The translations under genes were made by a program, and so were the position numbers. From positions 1 through 64,000 of the forward strand of contig JAFDXK010000006.1 of assembly GCA_018267965.1 (NCBI GenBank): a stretch of DNA of 64,000 nucleotides, given 5' to 3'. The stretch's first letter is position 1. Each line of letters starts with the position of its first letter. The stretch is from Bacteroidota bacterium. GTDB taxonomy: Bacteria > Bacteroidota > Bacteroidia > Chitinophagales > Chitinophagaceae. The notes under the pieces are model-generated. The model was not told the DNA's origin, ran no database searches, and saw nothing but the letters and a program-made list of their open reading frames with translations. Below, piece by piece: positions 54,441-61,060 of this stretch.

Positions 54441-55362
54441 AATTTTTGTTTATCAATGTATCCATCCCGACAGCATATCTATCTAGTCTATTGTCGAAAA
54501 TGAATGGGGAATGAGTAACGACGAATAAAAAAGAACAATTATGTAATGACAAGACATCGGATAATAGTTCCCTTTGCCAGTTTAGTGATAATGACAGTTC
54601 TGGCTCATCAAACAACACTATTAAATTTGATTTTTGCGTTAAAAATATTTTAGAGAAAATAAAAAGTATTTGCTTTTCTCCTGTTGACAATTGATGCTGC
54701 TCGACAATATCCCTACTCTTGATATTTTGAATAACTAACTTTTGCTCTTTTGTAAAAATAAGTTTAGTAGCTACTAAATATTTATTACAAGCGGCTTGAA
54801 ATTTCTTAAGCCTGGTTATTGGATTAGCATTACTTTCAATTCTATCATACACATCCTTCATATCGTTAGAAAACACAGTATCTCTTTGAATAGCAATTGC
54901 TTCATTCAATTCTTTATCACTATAATTTGACCAATCAACTTTAAATGGCAATCCAGATTTATCTATATCCTCCTCAATATTTCTGTAATATGGAAAGTAA
55001 ACTACATAGCCCTTATAAGGGTCAAGAACATTAATTATATTATTAAACTTGAGTAAAATCTCTTCATTATTATAATCATTATACTTATAAACAGTAGTCA
55101 ACAGAAATGATTCAAGCTCTGCATGTGAAAAATCAATTATATCAGATCCAATGTGCAATTCAAGGAAATCAAACCCAACATTTTTTGATAAGGCAAACCA
55201 TTTTTGTGTTAAAACGTAGTACAATGTTTTAAGAATAGTGGTTTTACCCAAACCATTTTCACCTACAAGTATCTTTATATCTTCATCAAATGCTATATCA
55301 AAATCTTGATAATAATGTAGGCCGACAATCTTGAACCGCTTTATTTTATGTAATATTTTCAT
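54433..55362 (-). CDS. ABC/AAA-type ATPase (AriA-like, AAA_15/AAA_21 group)
   Basis: 309 aa. Walker A G34-E-N-G-L-G-K-T-T42, ABC signature L225-S-T-G-E-K-Q231, Walker B 'LIVLFDEPEL' (D252, E253) and the H-loop 'FVVTHSPFIF' (H284). Soluble, with no zinc hook or coiled coil; shorter than a full AriA as I remember it. By homology of type, such ATPases sense phage factors and hold or release the nuclease encoded next (8-bp overlap). Its start abuts the QueC-like stop (55362/55363). Confidence 0.85.
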   Translation of the reverse strand: MKILHKIKRFKIVGLHYYQDFDIAFDEDIKILVGENGLGKTTILKTLYYVLTQKWFALSKNVGFDFLELHIGSDIIDFSHAELESFLLTTVYKYNDYNNEEILLKFNNIINVLDPYKGYVVYFPYYRNIEEDIDKSGLPFKVDWSNYSDKELNEAIAIQRDTVFSNDMKDVYDRIESNANPITRLKKFQAACNKYLVATKLIFTKEQKLVIQNIKSRDIVEQHQLSTGEKQILFIFSKIFLTQKSNLIVLFDEPELSLSLNWQRELLSDVLSLHNCSFLFVVTHSPFIFDNRLDRYAVGMDTLINKNYE

Positions 55363-55959
55363 TTAATCAAATCCCAATTGTTGCATTGTATACATATATT
55401 TTTTACACCCATTGCATTCTCCACAAGGAGTATTTGATGTATGACATGAATGAGCCCAAAATAAAATTGAGTCCGGTATTTTTGTTTTTTTTATCAATTC
55501 AACTGATGTTAATTCAATAGCTGGAGTCCTGATTTGTAAATTCCCTTCCTGCATTGAAACTAGCCTGTTTAACTCAATATAGAATTCCTTGGTACCGTCT
55601 ACATGATTCCCATCAGATTTTATCGAGCCAATAATTAATTCATTGATTCCAAGTTTAATTATTTTCATACATGCGATAGTCACTAAAAATTGATTTCGAT
55701 AAGGCCACCACTCTAGCATTGGTGAAAAATCAAGACCTGCATCAGAATCAACCATATTACCAGTACCCAATTTTCTACAATCAACTTCTATAATCTCATG
55801 ATGAAGATTTAATGTTTTACATATTTTACTACTAGCAGCAATTTCTGCATCAGCACTTTTTTGACCATAATTTACCGTAATTGCAAATTGAAGTTCTTCC
55901 TTGAACCAATATGCAATTGCTGTTGAATCTAAGCCACCTGAAAGTAAAAGTGCTTTCAT
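55363..55959 (-). CDS. QueC-like 7-cyano-7-deazaguanine synthetase
   Basis: 198 aa from ATG 55959. PP-loop S7-G-G-L-D-S12, 'AITVNYGQKSADAEI', 'EWWPYRNQFLVTIACM', 'LIIGSIKSDGNHVDGTKEFY' and the zinc site C172, C179, C182, C185 (C-x6-C-x2-C-x2-C), all as in QueC. Classical QueC makes preQ0; here no queD, queE or queF is nearby, but defence systems (Qat, type IV CBASS) carry such orphan QueC-like enzymes. Overlaps the upstream kinase stop by 4 bp (ATGA). Confidence 0.88.
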   Translation of the reverse strand: MKALLLSGGLDSTAIAYWFKEELQFAITVNYGQKSADAEIAASSKICKTLNLHHEIIEVDCRKLGTGNMVDSDAGLDFSPMLEWWPYRNQFLVTIACMKIIKLGINELIIGSIKSDGNHVDGTKEFYIELNRLVSMQEGNLQIRTPAIELTSVELIKKTKIPDSILFWAHSCHTSNTPCGECNGCKKYMYTMQQLGFD

Positions 55960-57149
55960 TGATATAACTCCCACATAGTTTTATAAACAATAGTAGAAAA
56001 ATCCTTTTCAAAAATGCAATCAGTACCTTCGAGCATTGTTAATGCCTGTTGTTTTTCATTTTCAACAAAAACAAATACTGGTTTATTCTTGGCTTTAGCG
56101 TACCCAATTTCAAATAAAGTACCAGAGTCCAGCCCATCAAGAATAGCTACCATACCATCTGATTCATCAATACCTTTGATATCAAGAGCTACAACTTCAT
56201 CTGCTCCGCCAATACCTACATCATGAAATGGGGAAAAAACCTCTAACCCAATTTTTAATAACGCATTTCTAAACTGTTCAATAATCCATCTTTGGGACAT
56301 CGTAAAGAATGGACCTGCTAAATATACTTTTTTAGGAGGGTCATTCTTTATAATAATTGTATCATTATAATTAGACAGTTTTTCCCAAGCAATTGGTAGA
56401 CTTACCGTTTCAACATACGATGCAGTTGCTCGAGATGCTTGGATAGCAGCCTCTTGAATCGACTTCCCCTGCACTAGATATAGTAAAGCAAAAACAGCAC
56501 TAAAAACATCACCAGTACCTATTGGCCAAACATGATTAGTTTTAAATAAAGGTATCTGTATATCAGATTTATCAGGTTGAATTATGATAGCACCTTTAGG
56601 ACCACATTTAACTATTACAGCTTTAGCATTTTCAGAATTAAAAAAATAGTCCCTTATTTTATCTTCATCAGTAGACCTAACTAAAGAATATACTTCATCT
56701 TCGTTGAGAATATATATTAATTCATTAGCAGCTGAGTTCAATGATGAAAATGGTATTGGATTTTTAGGTGATTGAGGATCATAGACAATTTTTTTAGCTT
56801 TAATTATTGGAATATTTTCTAACATCCCATATAACAATACATTATCTGCCTCGATAATATTCCTTTCAACGGATGCCATTGGATGTATTATTTTGGGTTC
56901 AGCTAAGGGATGTTCATAAATAAAACTGGCTGACCTATCAATGTATTGGCTATTTAATTGAACATTAATTGAATTACAAATAACTGACAATGATTCAAAA
57001 GTTTCACTATCTGAATAAGTGTGGTAAATTATATTTACATCGGAATTAGACAAAGCATGCGCTGCCCTTAAACCTGAGCCATAGAGCTCATCCCAATATG
57101 GGTCTCTACAAAATTCATGATATGTACCGCCTATAATATTAAGAGTCAT
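55956..57149 (-). CDS. PfkB-type kinase fused to nucleoside 2-deoxyribosyltransferase
   Basis: 397 aa. N-terminal ~265 residues are a ribokinase/PfkB fold with weak start ('LNIIGGTYHEFCRDPYWDEL'), 'AVIVKCGPKGAIII' and the catalytic 'WPIGTGDVFSAVFALLYL' (D214). Residues ~273-397 form a nucleoside 2-deoxyribosyltransferase: 'KKVYLAGPFFTMSQRW', 'GIDESDGMVAILDGLDSGTLFEIGYAKA' with E347 as candidate nucleophile. Together they could phosphorylate a nucleoside and exchange or release its base. Overlaps the upstream 107-aa gene by 4 bp. Confidence 0.82.
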   Translation of the reverse strand: MTLNIIGGTYHEFCRDPYWDELYGSGLRAAHALSNSDVNIIYHTYSDSETFESLSVICNSINVQLNSQYIDRSASFIYEHPLAEPKIIHPMASVERNIIEADNVLLYGMLENIPIIKAKKIVYDPQSPKNPIPFSSLNSAANELIYILNEDEVYSLVRSTDEDKIRDYFFNSENAKAVIVKCGPKGAIIIQPDKSDIQIPLFKTNHVWPIGTGDVFSAVFALLYLVQGKSIQEAAIQASRATASYVETVSLPIAWEKLSNYNDTIIIKNDPPKKVYLAGPFFTMSQRWIIEQFRNALLKIGLEVFSPFHDVGIGGADEVVALDIKGIDESDGMVAILDGLDSGTLFEIGYAKAKNKPVFVFVENEKQQALTMLEGTDCIFEKDFSTIVYKTMWELYQ

Positions 57150-57469
57150 ATTGCGCTGGCATGTTTAATTGTAATCGCGCATCTACCTCCAGTAATATTA
57201 CGAACTCTTGCAACAAATTTATGTCCCGATACAATACATTCTATTATTCTTCTTACATCTTTATTAATTATAGTGCCTGCTAAAACCCCTTTAAATATTG
57301 CTAAACAAGGCCCTGTTGGAGTTTTAAATTCAATTTCTAGAATATCTCCAACTTTTAATATTGCAATCACAGAAGCTACTGGTGAGGATAATTGAGTTTT
57401 AATATCTAAATCTTCACAATCTATACTTCTTGAACCATCAGTAAAAGGTGTACTACTGCTACCGCCCAT
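57146..57469 (-). CDS. 107-aa hypothetical protein starting Met-Gly-Gly, first gene of the operon
   Basis: ATG at 57469 gives MGGSSSTPFTDGSRSIDCED. After a flexible Gly/Ser start the protein is a compact beta-rich domain: 'LSSPVASVIAILKVGDILEIEF', 'PCLAIFKGVLAGTIINK', 'IIECIVSGHKFVARVRNI', 'GGRCAITIKHASAI', with cysteines at 18, 54, 78 and 96. No signal peptide or membrane segment. I do not recognise it. The exposed Gly-Gly after Met removal is a striking feature in a locus with a QueC-like enzyme (see findings). Confidence 0.72.
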   Translation of the reverse strand: MGGSSSTPFTDGSRSIDCEDLDIKTQLSSPVASVIAILKVGDILEIEFKTPTGPCLAIFKGVLAGTIINKDVRRIIECIVSGHKFVARVRNITGGRCAITIKHASAI

Positions 57470-57723
57470 AGGATTAATTTTTATAAATAATTCAATACAA
57501 TAATATATAAAATAGTGATTAAATAATACTGAGAAAATAACTGGTGCTTTTTGATAATCATTTTGTTATATTATTCTCAACTATACCAAAAGTGTCCTTT
57601 TCATTTCATTAAATAAACAAAATAGCGTATATTTGTTGTAGTAAATTAAGCCTCCCCCTACGCCCCCTCAATGAGGGGGATAAAATGATGTCTCCCTCTG
57701 GAGGGAGTAAGAGGGAGGAAAAA

Positions 57724-57781
57724 CAACCGAGCGCAGCGAGCTCATGAGTACCATTGAAAAGACATTATGAAAACGAATAAA
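57724..57781 (+). repeat. 58-bp direct repeat, copy 1
   Basis: CAACCGAGCGCAGCGAGCTC followed by ATGAGTACCATTGAAAAGAC and ATTATGAAAACGAATAAA. Differs from copy 2 (58299-58356) at three positions. It contains the palindrome CTCATGAG. Confidence 0.8.
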
Positions 57782-57801
57782 CCTCAACACCCATGTTATC
57801 T

Positions 57802-57851
57802 CGAGATTGCTTTGTCCGTACCGCCCTTCGGCGGTACTCCCTCGCAATGAC
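57802..57851 (-). repeat. Palindromic interspersed unit, family A, copy on the right of the defence operon
   Basis: Complement GTCATTGCGAGGGA, then perfect stem GTACCGCC-GAAG-GGCGGTAC, then GGACAAAGCAATCTCG. Same arms as the copies at 13466, 53342 and 58227. Confidence 0.8.
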
Positions 57852-58166
57852 AACAAAACACAACAAATCACAACAAATCACAACAATCCCCTCTTGAGAG
57901 GGGACGCCTGCAAAAGGCAGGCTGGGGTGTGTAACACTCGAAAACCCACCCCTACACCCCTCCAAAGGAGGGGAGGAAAAACAAAATCATGAAATCCGCA
58001 ACAAAACACAACAAAATGCAACATTTCACAACATTGAGGAGATTTCTCTCCCGAATGCCTTCGGGATTCGAAATGACGGGAAAGATTAGACGTTCTCAGC
58101 TTGGCAGTACAGTCGTTACTAAGCCGGGATATGAGCCCTGTCATCATGTCGGAAGATTGATGACAG

Positions 58167-58211
58167 CACGCTTTTCTTTGGTTCGTTTCTTTGGACGAGC
58201 AAAGAAATGAA
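58167..58211. repeat. Inverted repeat, family B, second copy
   Basis: CGCTTTTCTTTGGTTCGTTT continues as a GTTCGTTTCTTT/AAAGAAATGAAC hairpin, the same form as 46480-46522 (GCTTTTCTTTGCTACTTTCT...AAGAAAGTAG). Confidence 0.55.
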
Positions 58212-58226
58212 CAAAGCGTTTGGACT

Positions 58227-58275
58227 AGATTGCTTTGTCCATATCTGTATTCACAGATATTCCCTCGCAATGACG
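58227..58275 (-). repeat. Palindromic interspersed unit, family A, copy 2 on the right
   Basis: Complement CGTCATTGCGAGGGA, then ATATCTGT-GAAT-ACAGATAT (perfect 8-bp stem), then GGACAAAGCAATCT. Confidence 0.8.
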
Positions 58276-58298
58276 AAAGAAAGCCCTCAAATCCGTAA

Positions 58299-58356
58299 CA
58301 ACCGAGCAAAGCGAGCTCATGAGTACCAGTGAAAAGACATTATGAAAACGAATAAA
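58299..58356 (+). repeat. 58-bp direct repeat, copy 2
   Basis: CAACCGAGCAAAGCGAGCTC, ATGAGTACCAGTGAAAAGAC, ATTATGAAAACGAATAAA. 55 of 58 bases equal to copy 1, in the same orientation, 575 bp away. A degraded third form is seen at about 58483-58541. Confidence 0.8.
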
Positions 58357-58522
58357 ATGCAACAAAAAACAACAAATCACAACAACCCTTAATTGAAAAT
58401 CAACACGTTACACCATGAAAGAGAAAAAACAGAAGAATCCGCAACAAAAGACAACAATTCGCAACAAAAAACAACTTAGTAAGCAATGCGAACGGTCTCA
58501 TGAGCATACAATTAATAAATAA

Positions 58523-58558
58523 TTGACATTATGCGAATAACTACAAAGGTACCTTTGC
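58523..58558 (+). promoter_or_regulatory. Promoter of the 52-aa membrane protein gene, overlapping a 14-bp palindrome
   Basis: TTGACA at 58523-58528 and TACCTTTGC at 58550-58558, ending 3 nt before the ATG at 58562. CAAAGGTACCTTTG (58544-58557) is a perfect palindrome, so a -7 element also faces the minus strand. The start site would fall at or near the ATG (leaderless). Confidence 0.6.
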
Positions 58559-58561
58559 ACT

Positions 58562-58720
58562 ATGCAGGTCAACTGGTGGGTCATCGTTATTCTTATAGCC
58601 ACAATAGGCGGGCTGGTCTATTTCATCATTCGTCAAAACCGTAAGGATGAAAAGAACCTGGAGCAAACCCTTGAGCAGGAGGAGTTTCCGCATCGCGAGG
58701 ATGATGCACCGAAAATGTAA
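58562..58720 (+). CDS. 52-aa single-pass membrane protein
   Basis: Too short for usual ORF cut-offs. MQVNWWVIVILIATIGGLVY begins a single membrane helix to about residue 22 (FII), then a basic stop (RQNRK) and an acidic tail ending HREDDAPKM. Small proteins of this shape (helix, RxN, KDEK, acidic tail) are common in Bacteroidota. Supported by a strong class-type promoter directly in front of the ATG. Confidence 0.72.
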   Translation: MQVNWWVIVILIATIGGLVYFIIRQNRKDEKNLEQTLEQEEFPHREDDAPKM

Positions 58721-58794
58721 TGACTGGTGAAAACACTGGATTTTTTCGTTCTATCGGGGTGTAACTTTAGTACTCACCAAAAAATCAACACCAT

Positions 58795-59265
58795 ATGAAA
58801 AAGCTCATCTTATTATGCTGCGTATTGCTCAGCTGCGCAGCTGTAAAAGCCCAGCCTTACATCAATTTCATCAACAACACCAGTTGCACCGTTTGGGAAG
58901 ACTTCTATTGCCGTGCCAGTTGCACAGGCCTTGTGGTCAATACGGGCGGGGCATTGATACCGGGCAGCGGAACCACCACTTTTGATGCTTATGTACTGAA
59001 CGGCAACACTGCAATGCCAACGGGCGCCGCGTGGCTGTATGGCCGCATAGGCGATGATCCTAATGCCTGTTCGCTGATACCTCCGGGTAGCGGTTGCCAG
59101 CGCAATATGTTCCTTACCATCAGCAACGGGGTATGTGTGCCGGGCGTTACATCGGGGTGCTATAATGCAGATATGGCAAGCACCTGCAACACCTGTGGCA
59201 ATAGCCAGATATTCATAACGACCACTTATTATGCCAATGGCGATTTGGATGTCACCATCAACTAA
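58795..59265 (+). CDS. Secreted Cys-rich protein
   Basis: 156 aa. Signal peptide MKKLILLCCVLLSCAAVKAQ. The mature domain has at least nine Cys in pairs ('SCTVWEDFYCRASC', 'SGCQRNM', 'SGCYNADMASTCNTCGN'), so it is likely disulfide-rich and exported. Ends in a beta pattern 'QIFITTTYYANGDLDVTIN'. No family recognised. Followed by a strong terminator. Confidence 0.72.
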   Translation: MKKLILLCCVLLSCAAVKAQPYINFINNTSCTVWEDFYCRASCTGLVVNTGGALIPGSGTTTFDAYVLNGNTAMPTGAAWLYGRIGDDPNACSLIPPGSGCQRNMFLTISNGVCVPGVTSGCYNADMASTCNTCGNSQIFITTTYYANGDLDVTIN

Positions 59266-59277
59266 AGAAATGATGTA

Positions 59278-59309
59278 CGGGGCAGGCGCAATACCTGCCC
59301 TGTTTTTTT
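59278..59309 (+). terminator. Terminator after the Cys-rich secreted protein gene
   Basis: Stem CGGGGCAGG/CCTGCCCTG with loop CGCAATA and one G-U pair, then TTTTTTT. Twelve bp after the stop. Confidence 0.85.
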
Positions 59310-59344
59310 AGCCCGCTAACCGAGCGGGGGATAGTATTGGCAAA

Positions 59345-59373
59345 CAAAAATCCCGCCTCTGGTGGAAGCGGGA
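59345..59373 (-). terminator. rplS operon terminator
   Basis: On the complement TCCCGC/GCGGGA stem followed by TTTTTG. Located 24 bp after the rplS stop at 59397. Confidence 0.7.
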
Positions 59374-59396
59374 CTGAATATGATAACAAGGGGCAA

Positions 59397-59759
59397 TTAC
59401 TTAGCCGCGATGTATTTCTTTTCTTTGATACGTGCAGATTTACCCTGACGTTCGCGTTGGTAGAACAGTTTAGCACGACGAACACGGCCTGTTTTGTTCA
59501 CCTCGATAGATTCGATGTTTGGAGAGTACAGCGGGAACAGACGCTCAACACCTACACCGTCAGACATTTTGCGAACAGTGAATGTTTGGCTGTAACCACG
59601 TCCCTGGCGTTTGATCACATCGCCTTTAAATGCCTGGATACGCTCTTTGGCACCTTCTATAATCTTATAGTTAACGGTAATGTTATCTCCTGCTTTGAAC
59701 TTAGGGAGTTCTTTTTTACCGGTCATTTGCTCATGAACAAAAGCTACTACTGCATCCAT
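59397..59759 (-). CDS. rplS: 50S ribosomal protein L19
   Basis: 120 aa from ATG 59759; the longer frame to 59783 includes promoter sequence. L19 fold signatures '[20 protein letters not shown]', '[21 protein letters not shown]', '[20 protein letters not shown]' and the Arg/Lys-rich end '[20 protein letters not shown]'. Own -7 element at 59780-59788 (complement). Follows trmD and rimM on the same strand. Confidence 0.97.
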   Translation of the reverse strand: MDAVVAFVHEQMTGKKELPKFKAGDNITVNYKIIEGAKERIQAFKGDVIKRQGRGYSQTFTVRKMSDGVGVERLFPLYSPNIESIEVNKTGRVRRAKLFYQRERQGKSARIKEKKYIAAK

Positions 59760-59779
59760 TGTACTATTATTTTGGGACG

Positions 59780-59788
59780 GCAAAGGTA
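59780..59788 (-). promoter_or_regulatory. rplS promoter -7 element
   Basis: Complement TACCTTTGC, about 20 nt before the ATG. Gives rplS transcription separate from trmD-rimM. Confidence 0.6.
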
Positions 59789-59834
59789 AGTGAAAAACAA
59801 TAAAGTAAAAAGTAAAAACTAAAAAATGCCCGAA

Positions 59835-60524
59835 TTATCCTTCATTTTCATCAGAAAGCAGTCCGGGACGGCGTTCGGCGGTGCGTTTCAGGCTTTGTTC
59901 GTGCCTCCAGGCATCTACCAGCTTAGGGTCGCCGCTCAGTAGCACATCGGGTACCTTCCACCCACGGAAATCGGCGGGGCGGGTATACACAGGGGGTGCC
60001 AAAAGCCCATCCTGGTATGAGTCGAACAGGGCGCTGGTCTCATCATTGAGCACACCGGGAATCAGCCTGCCAATAGCATCTACCACCACGGCAGCAGCCA
60101 ACTCGCCGCCACTCAGCACATAGTCGCCAATGGATAGCTCCATGGTGACAAAATGCTGGCGAATGCGGTCATCTATGCCTTTATAGTGCCCGCAAATGAT
60201 CATCAGGTTCTCTTTAAGCGATAGCGTATTAGCTGTCTTCTGCTCAAAAAGGTTACCATCAGGTGTCATGTATATTATTTCATCATATTTACGCTCTGCC
60301 TGTAGCTTTTCGATAAGGATGGCAAGAGGTTCGGGCATCATTACCATACCTGCACCACCACCAAACTGGTAATCGTCTACCTGTGCCTGCTTGTAGGGGG
60401 TATGGTCGCGGAGGTTATGTACCTGCACATCGAGCAAGCCCTTAGCCTGTGCCCGCTTCATAATAGAATGACTGAAGGGGCTGGTAAGCAAATCAGGAAC
60501 TACGGTTATGATATCGATTCTCAT
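59835..60524 (-). CDS. trmD: tRNA (guanine37-N1)-methyltransferase
   Basis: 229 aa. '[20 protein letters not shown]' start, '[22 protein letters not shown]', the trefoil-knot SAM site '[20 protein letters not shown]' and '[20 protein letters not shown]'. SPOUT-class enzyme that methylates G37 of tRNA and prevents frameshifting. Followed by rplS; rimM starts 4 bp upstream of it. Confidence 0.97.
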   Translation of the reverse strand: MRIDIITVVPDLLTSPFSHSIMKRAQAKGLLDVQVHNLRDHTPYKQAQVDDYQFGGGAGMVMMPEPLAILIEKLQAERKYDEIIYMTPDGNLFEQKTANTLSLKENLMIICGHYKGIDDRIRQHFVTMELSIGDYVLSGGELAAAVVVDAIGRLIPGVLNDETSALFDSYQDGLLAPPVYTRPADFRGWKVPDVLLSGDPKLVDAWRHEQSLKRTAERRPGLLSDENEG

Positions 60525-60528
60525 GTCT

Positions 60529-61041
60529 TTAACTATTCAGGTACACTTCTATTAAACCTTCGGGCAAATCTACACGAACGTATTTGTTGCGGATGTTTAC
60601 GTCAACAAGCATATCATCTACCAATGGTATCAATACTTCTTTGCCTTCGATAGTGAGCTTTGCCAGCCATTGGTGCCCAGTTTGTATCACATCCTCTATT
60701 GTACCTAATCCGCCTTTTTCTTTATCCACCAGGTTGAAGCCTATCCATAATAAAGGGCTGTCGGTCTTTACGTTCTTCAGTACATCTTCTTTTACGTACA
60801 CATACTTGCCGGTCAGCTTTTTGGCATCTTCTACTTTTGTTACATCTTCCAGTGTCACTATATACTCTTCATCATTAGATGCTTTGGCTGCAACTACGAA
60901 ATAAGGTATCTCACTACCCTTGCGCAGCTCTACAAACAATACGTCGCCCTGCTTGAGCCAGGTAGTATCTCCTGTAATATGCTTTAGTATTACCGCACCC
61001 TGCAGGCCATGTGTAGCCACTATCTTACCAATCCTTATCAT
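60529..61041 (-). CDS. rimM: Ribosome maturation factor RimM
   Basis: 170 aa from ATG 61041 (an in-frame TTG at 61050 is less likely). N-terminal RimM beta-barrel '[20 protein letters not shown]', then '[15 protein letters not shown]' and the PRC-barrel part '[20 protein letters not shown]' with '[21 protein letters not shown]'. Acts in 30S maturation with ribosomal protein S19. The gene is in the trmD-rimM order common in bacteria, and its promoter sits against its start. Confidence 0.95.
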   Translation of the reverse strand: MIRIGKIVATHGLQGAVILKHITGDTTWLKQGDVLFVELRKGSEIPYFVVAAKASNDEEYIVTLEDVTKVEDAKKLTGKYVYVKEDVLKNVKTDSPLLWIGFNLVDKEKGGLGTIEDVIQTGHQWLAKLTIEGKEVLIPLVDDMLVDVNIRNKYVRVDLPEGLIEVYLNS

Positions 61042-61046
61042 GGGTT

Positions 61047-61055
61047 GCAAAGGTA
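61047..61055 (-). promoter_or_regulatory. rimM promoter -7 element, next to the ATG
   Basis: Complement TACCTTTGC, with five bases (AACCC) between it and the ATG at 61041. A normal start distance puts transcription start within one or two bases of the ATG: a leaderless or near-leaderless mRNA. Confidence 0.6.
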
Positions 61056-61060
61056 AGGTA

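Larger units (their letters stand above)
57852..58500. repeat. AC-rich tandem tract, interrupted
   Basis: Repeated AACAAAACACAACAAATCACAACAA-type units, at 57852-57887, 58010-58035, 58360-58390 and 58438-58475, separated by other repeats. The complement resembles the TGTTGTTTTGTTT runs at 12.6-14.8 kb. Confidence 0.55.
57470..58561. other. 1.1-kb repeat-rich spacer, no supported gene
   Basis: Its left part (57470-57650) is the AT-rich leader of the defence operon. The rest is a mosaic of GC-rich hairpins (CCCCTC/GAGGGG types at 57669-57720 and 57893-57975), two 58-bp near-identical units (57724, 58299), two family-A palindromic units (57802, 58227), an AC-rich tandem tract and a family-B inverted repeat at 58167-58211. 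Open frames here do not look like genes. Confidence 0.7.

Noticed and set aside
53508..57469. Whole operon as a classical Qat or CBASS system
   Set aside because: No CD-NTase, TatD or Qat ATPase/QatB counterpart is seen; only the QueC-like enzyme is shared, so the locus was not called Qat or CBASS.
57767..57850. Short ORF starting MKTNK in the 58-bp repeats (also at 58342)
   Set aside because: The downstream codons differ completely between copies and end in other repeats, so it is not conserved as a peptide.
57989..58210. Short + strand frame in the 58-kb spacer, and the opposite 143-codon frame at 57878-58309
   Set aside because: Both are built from dispersed repeats and palindromes, with no family pattern.
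57852..58500. AC-rich repeated units considered as a CRISPR array
   Set aside because: Units are short, imperfect, irregularly spaced and have no unique spacers; no cas genes are near.
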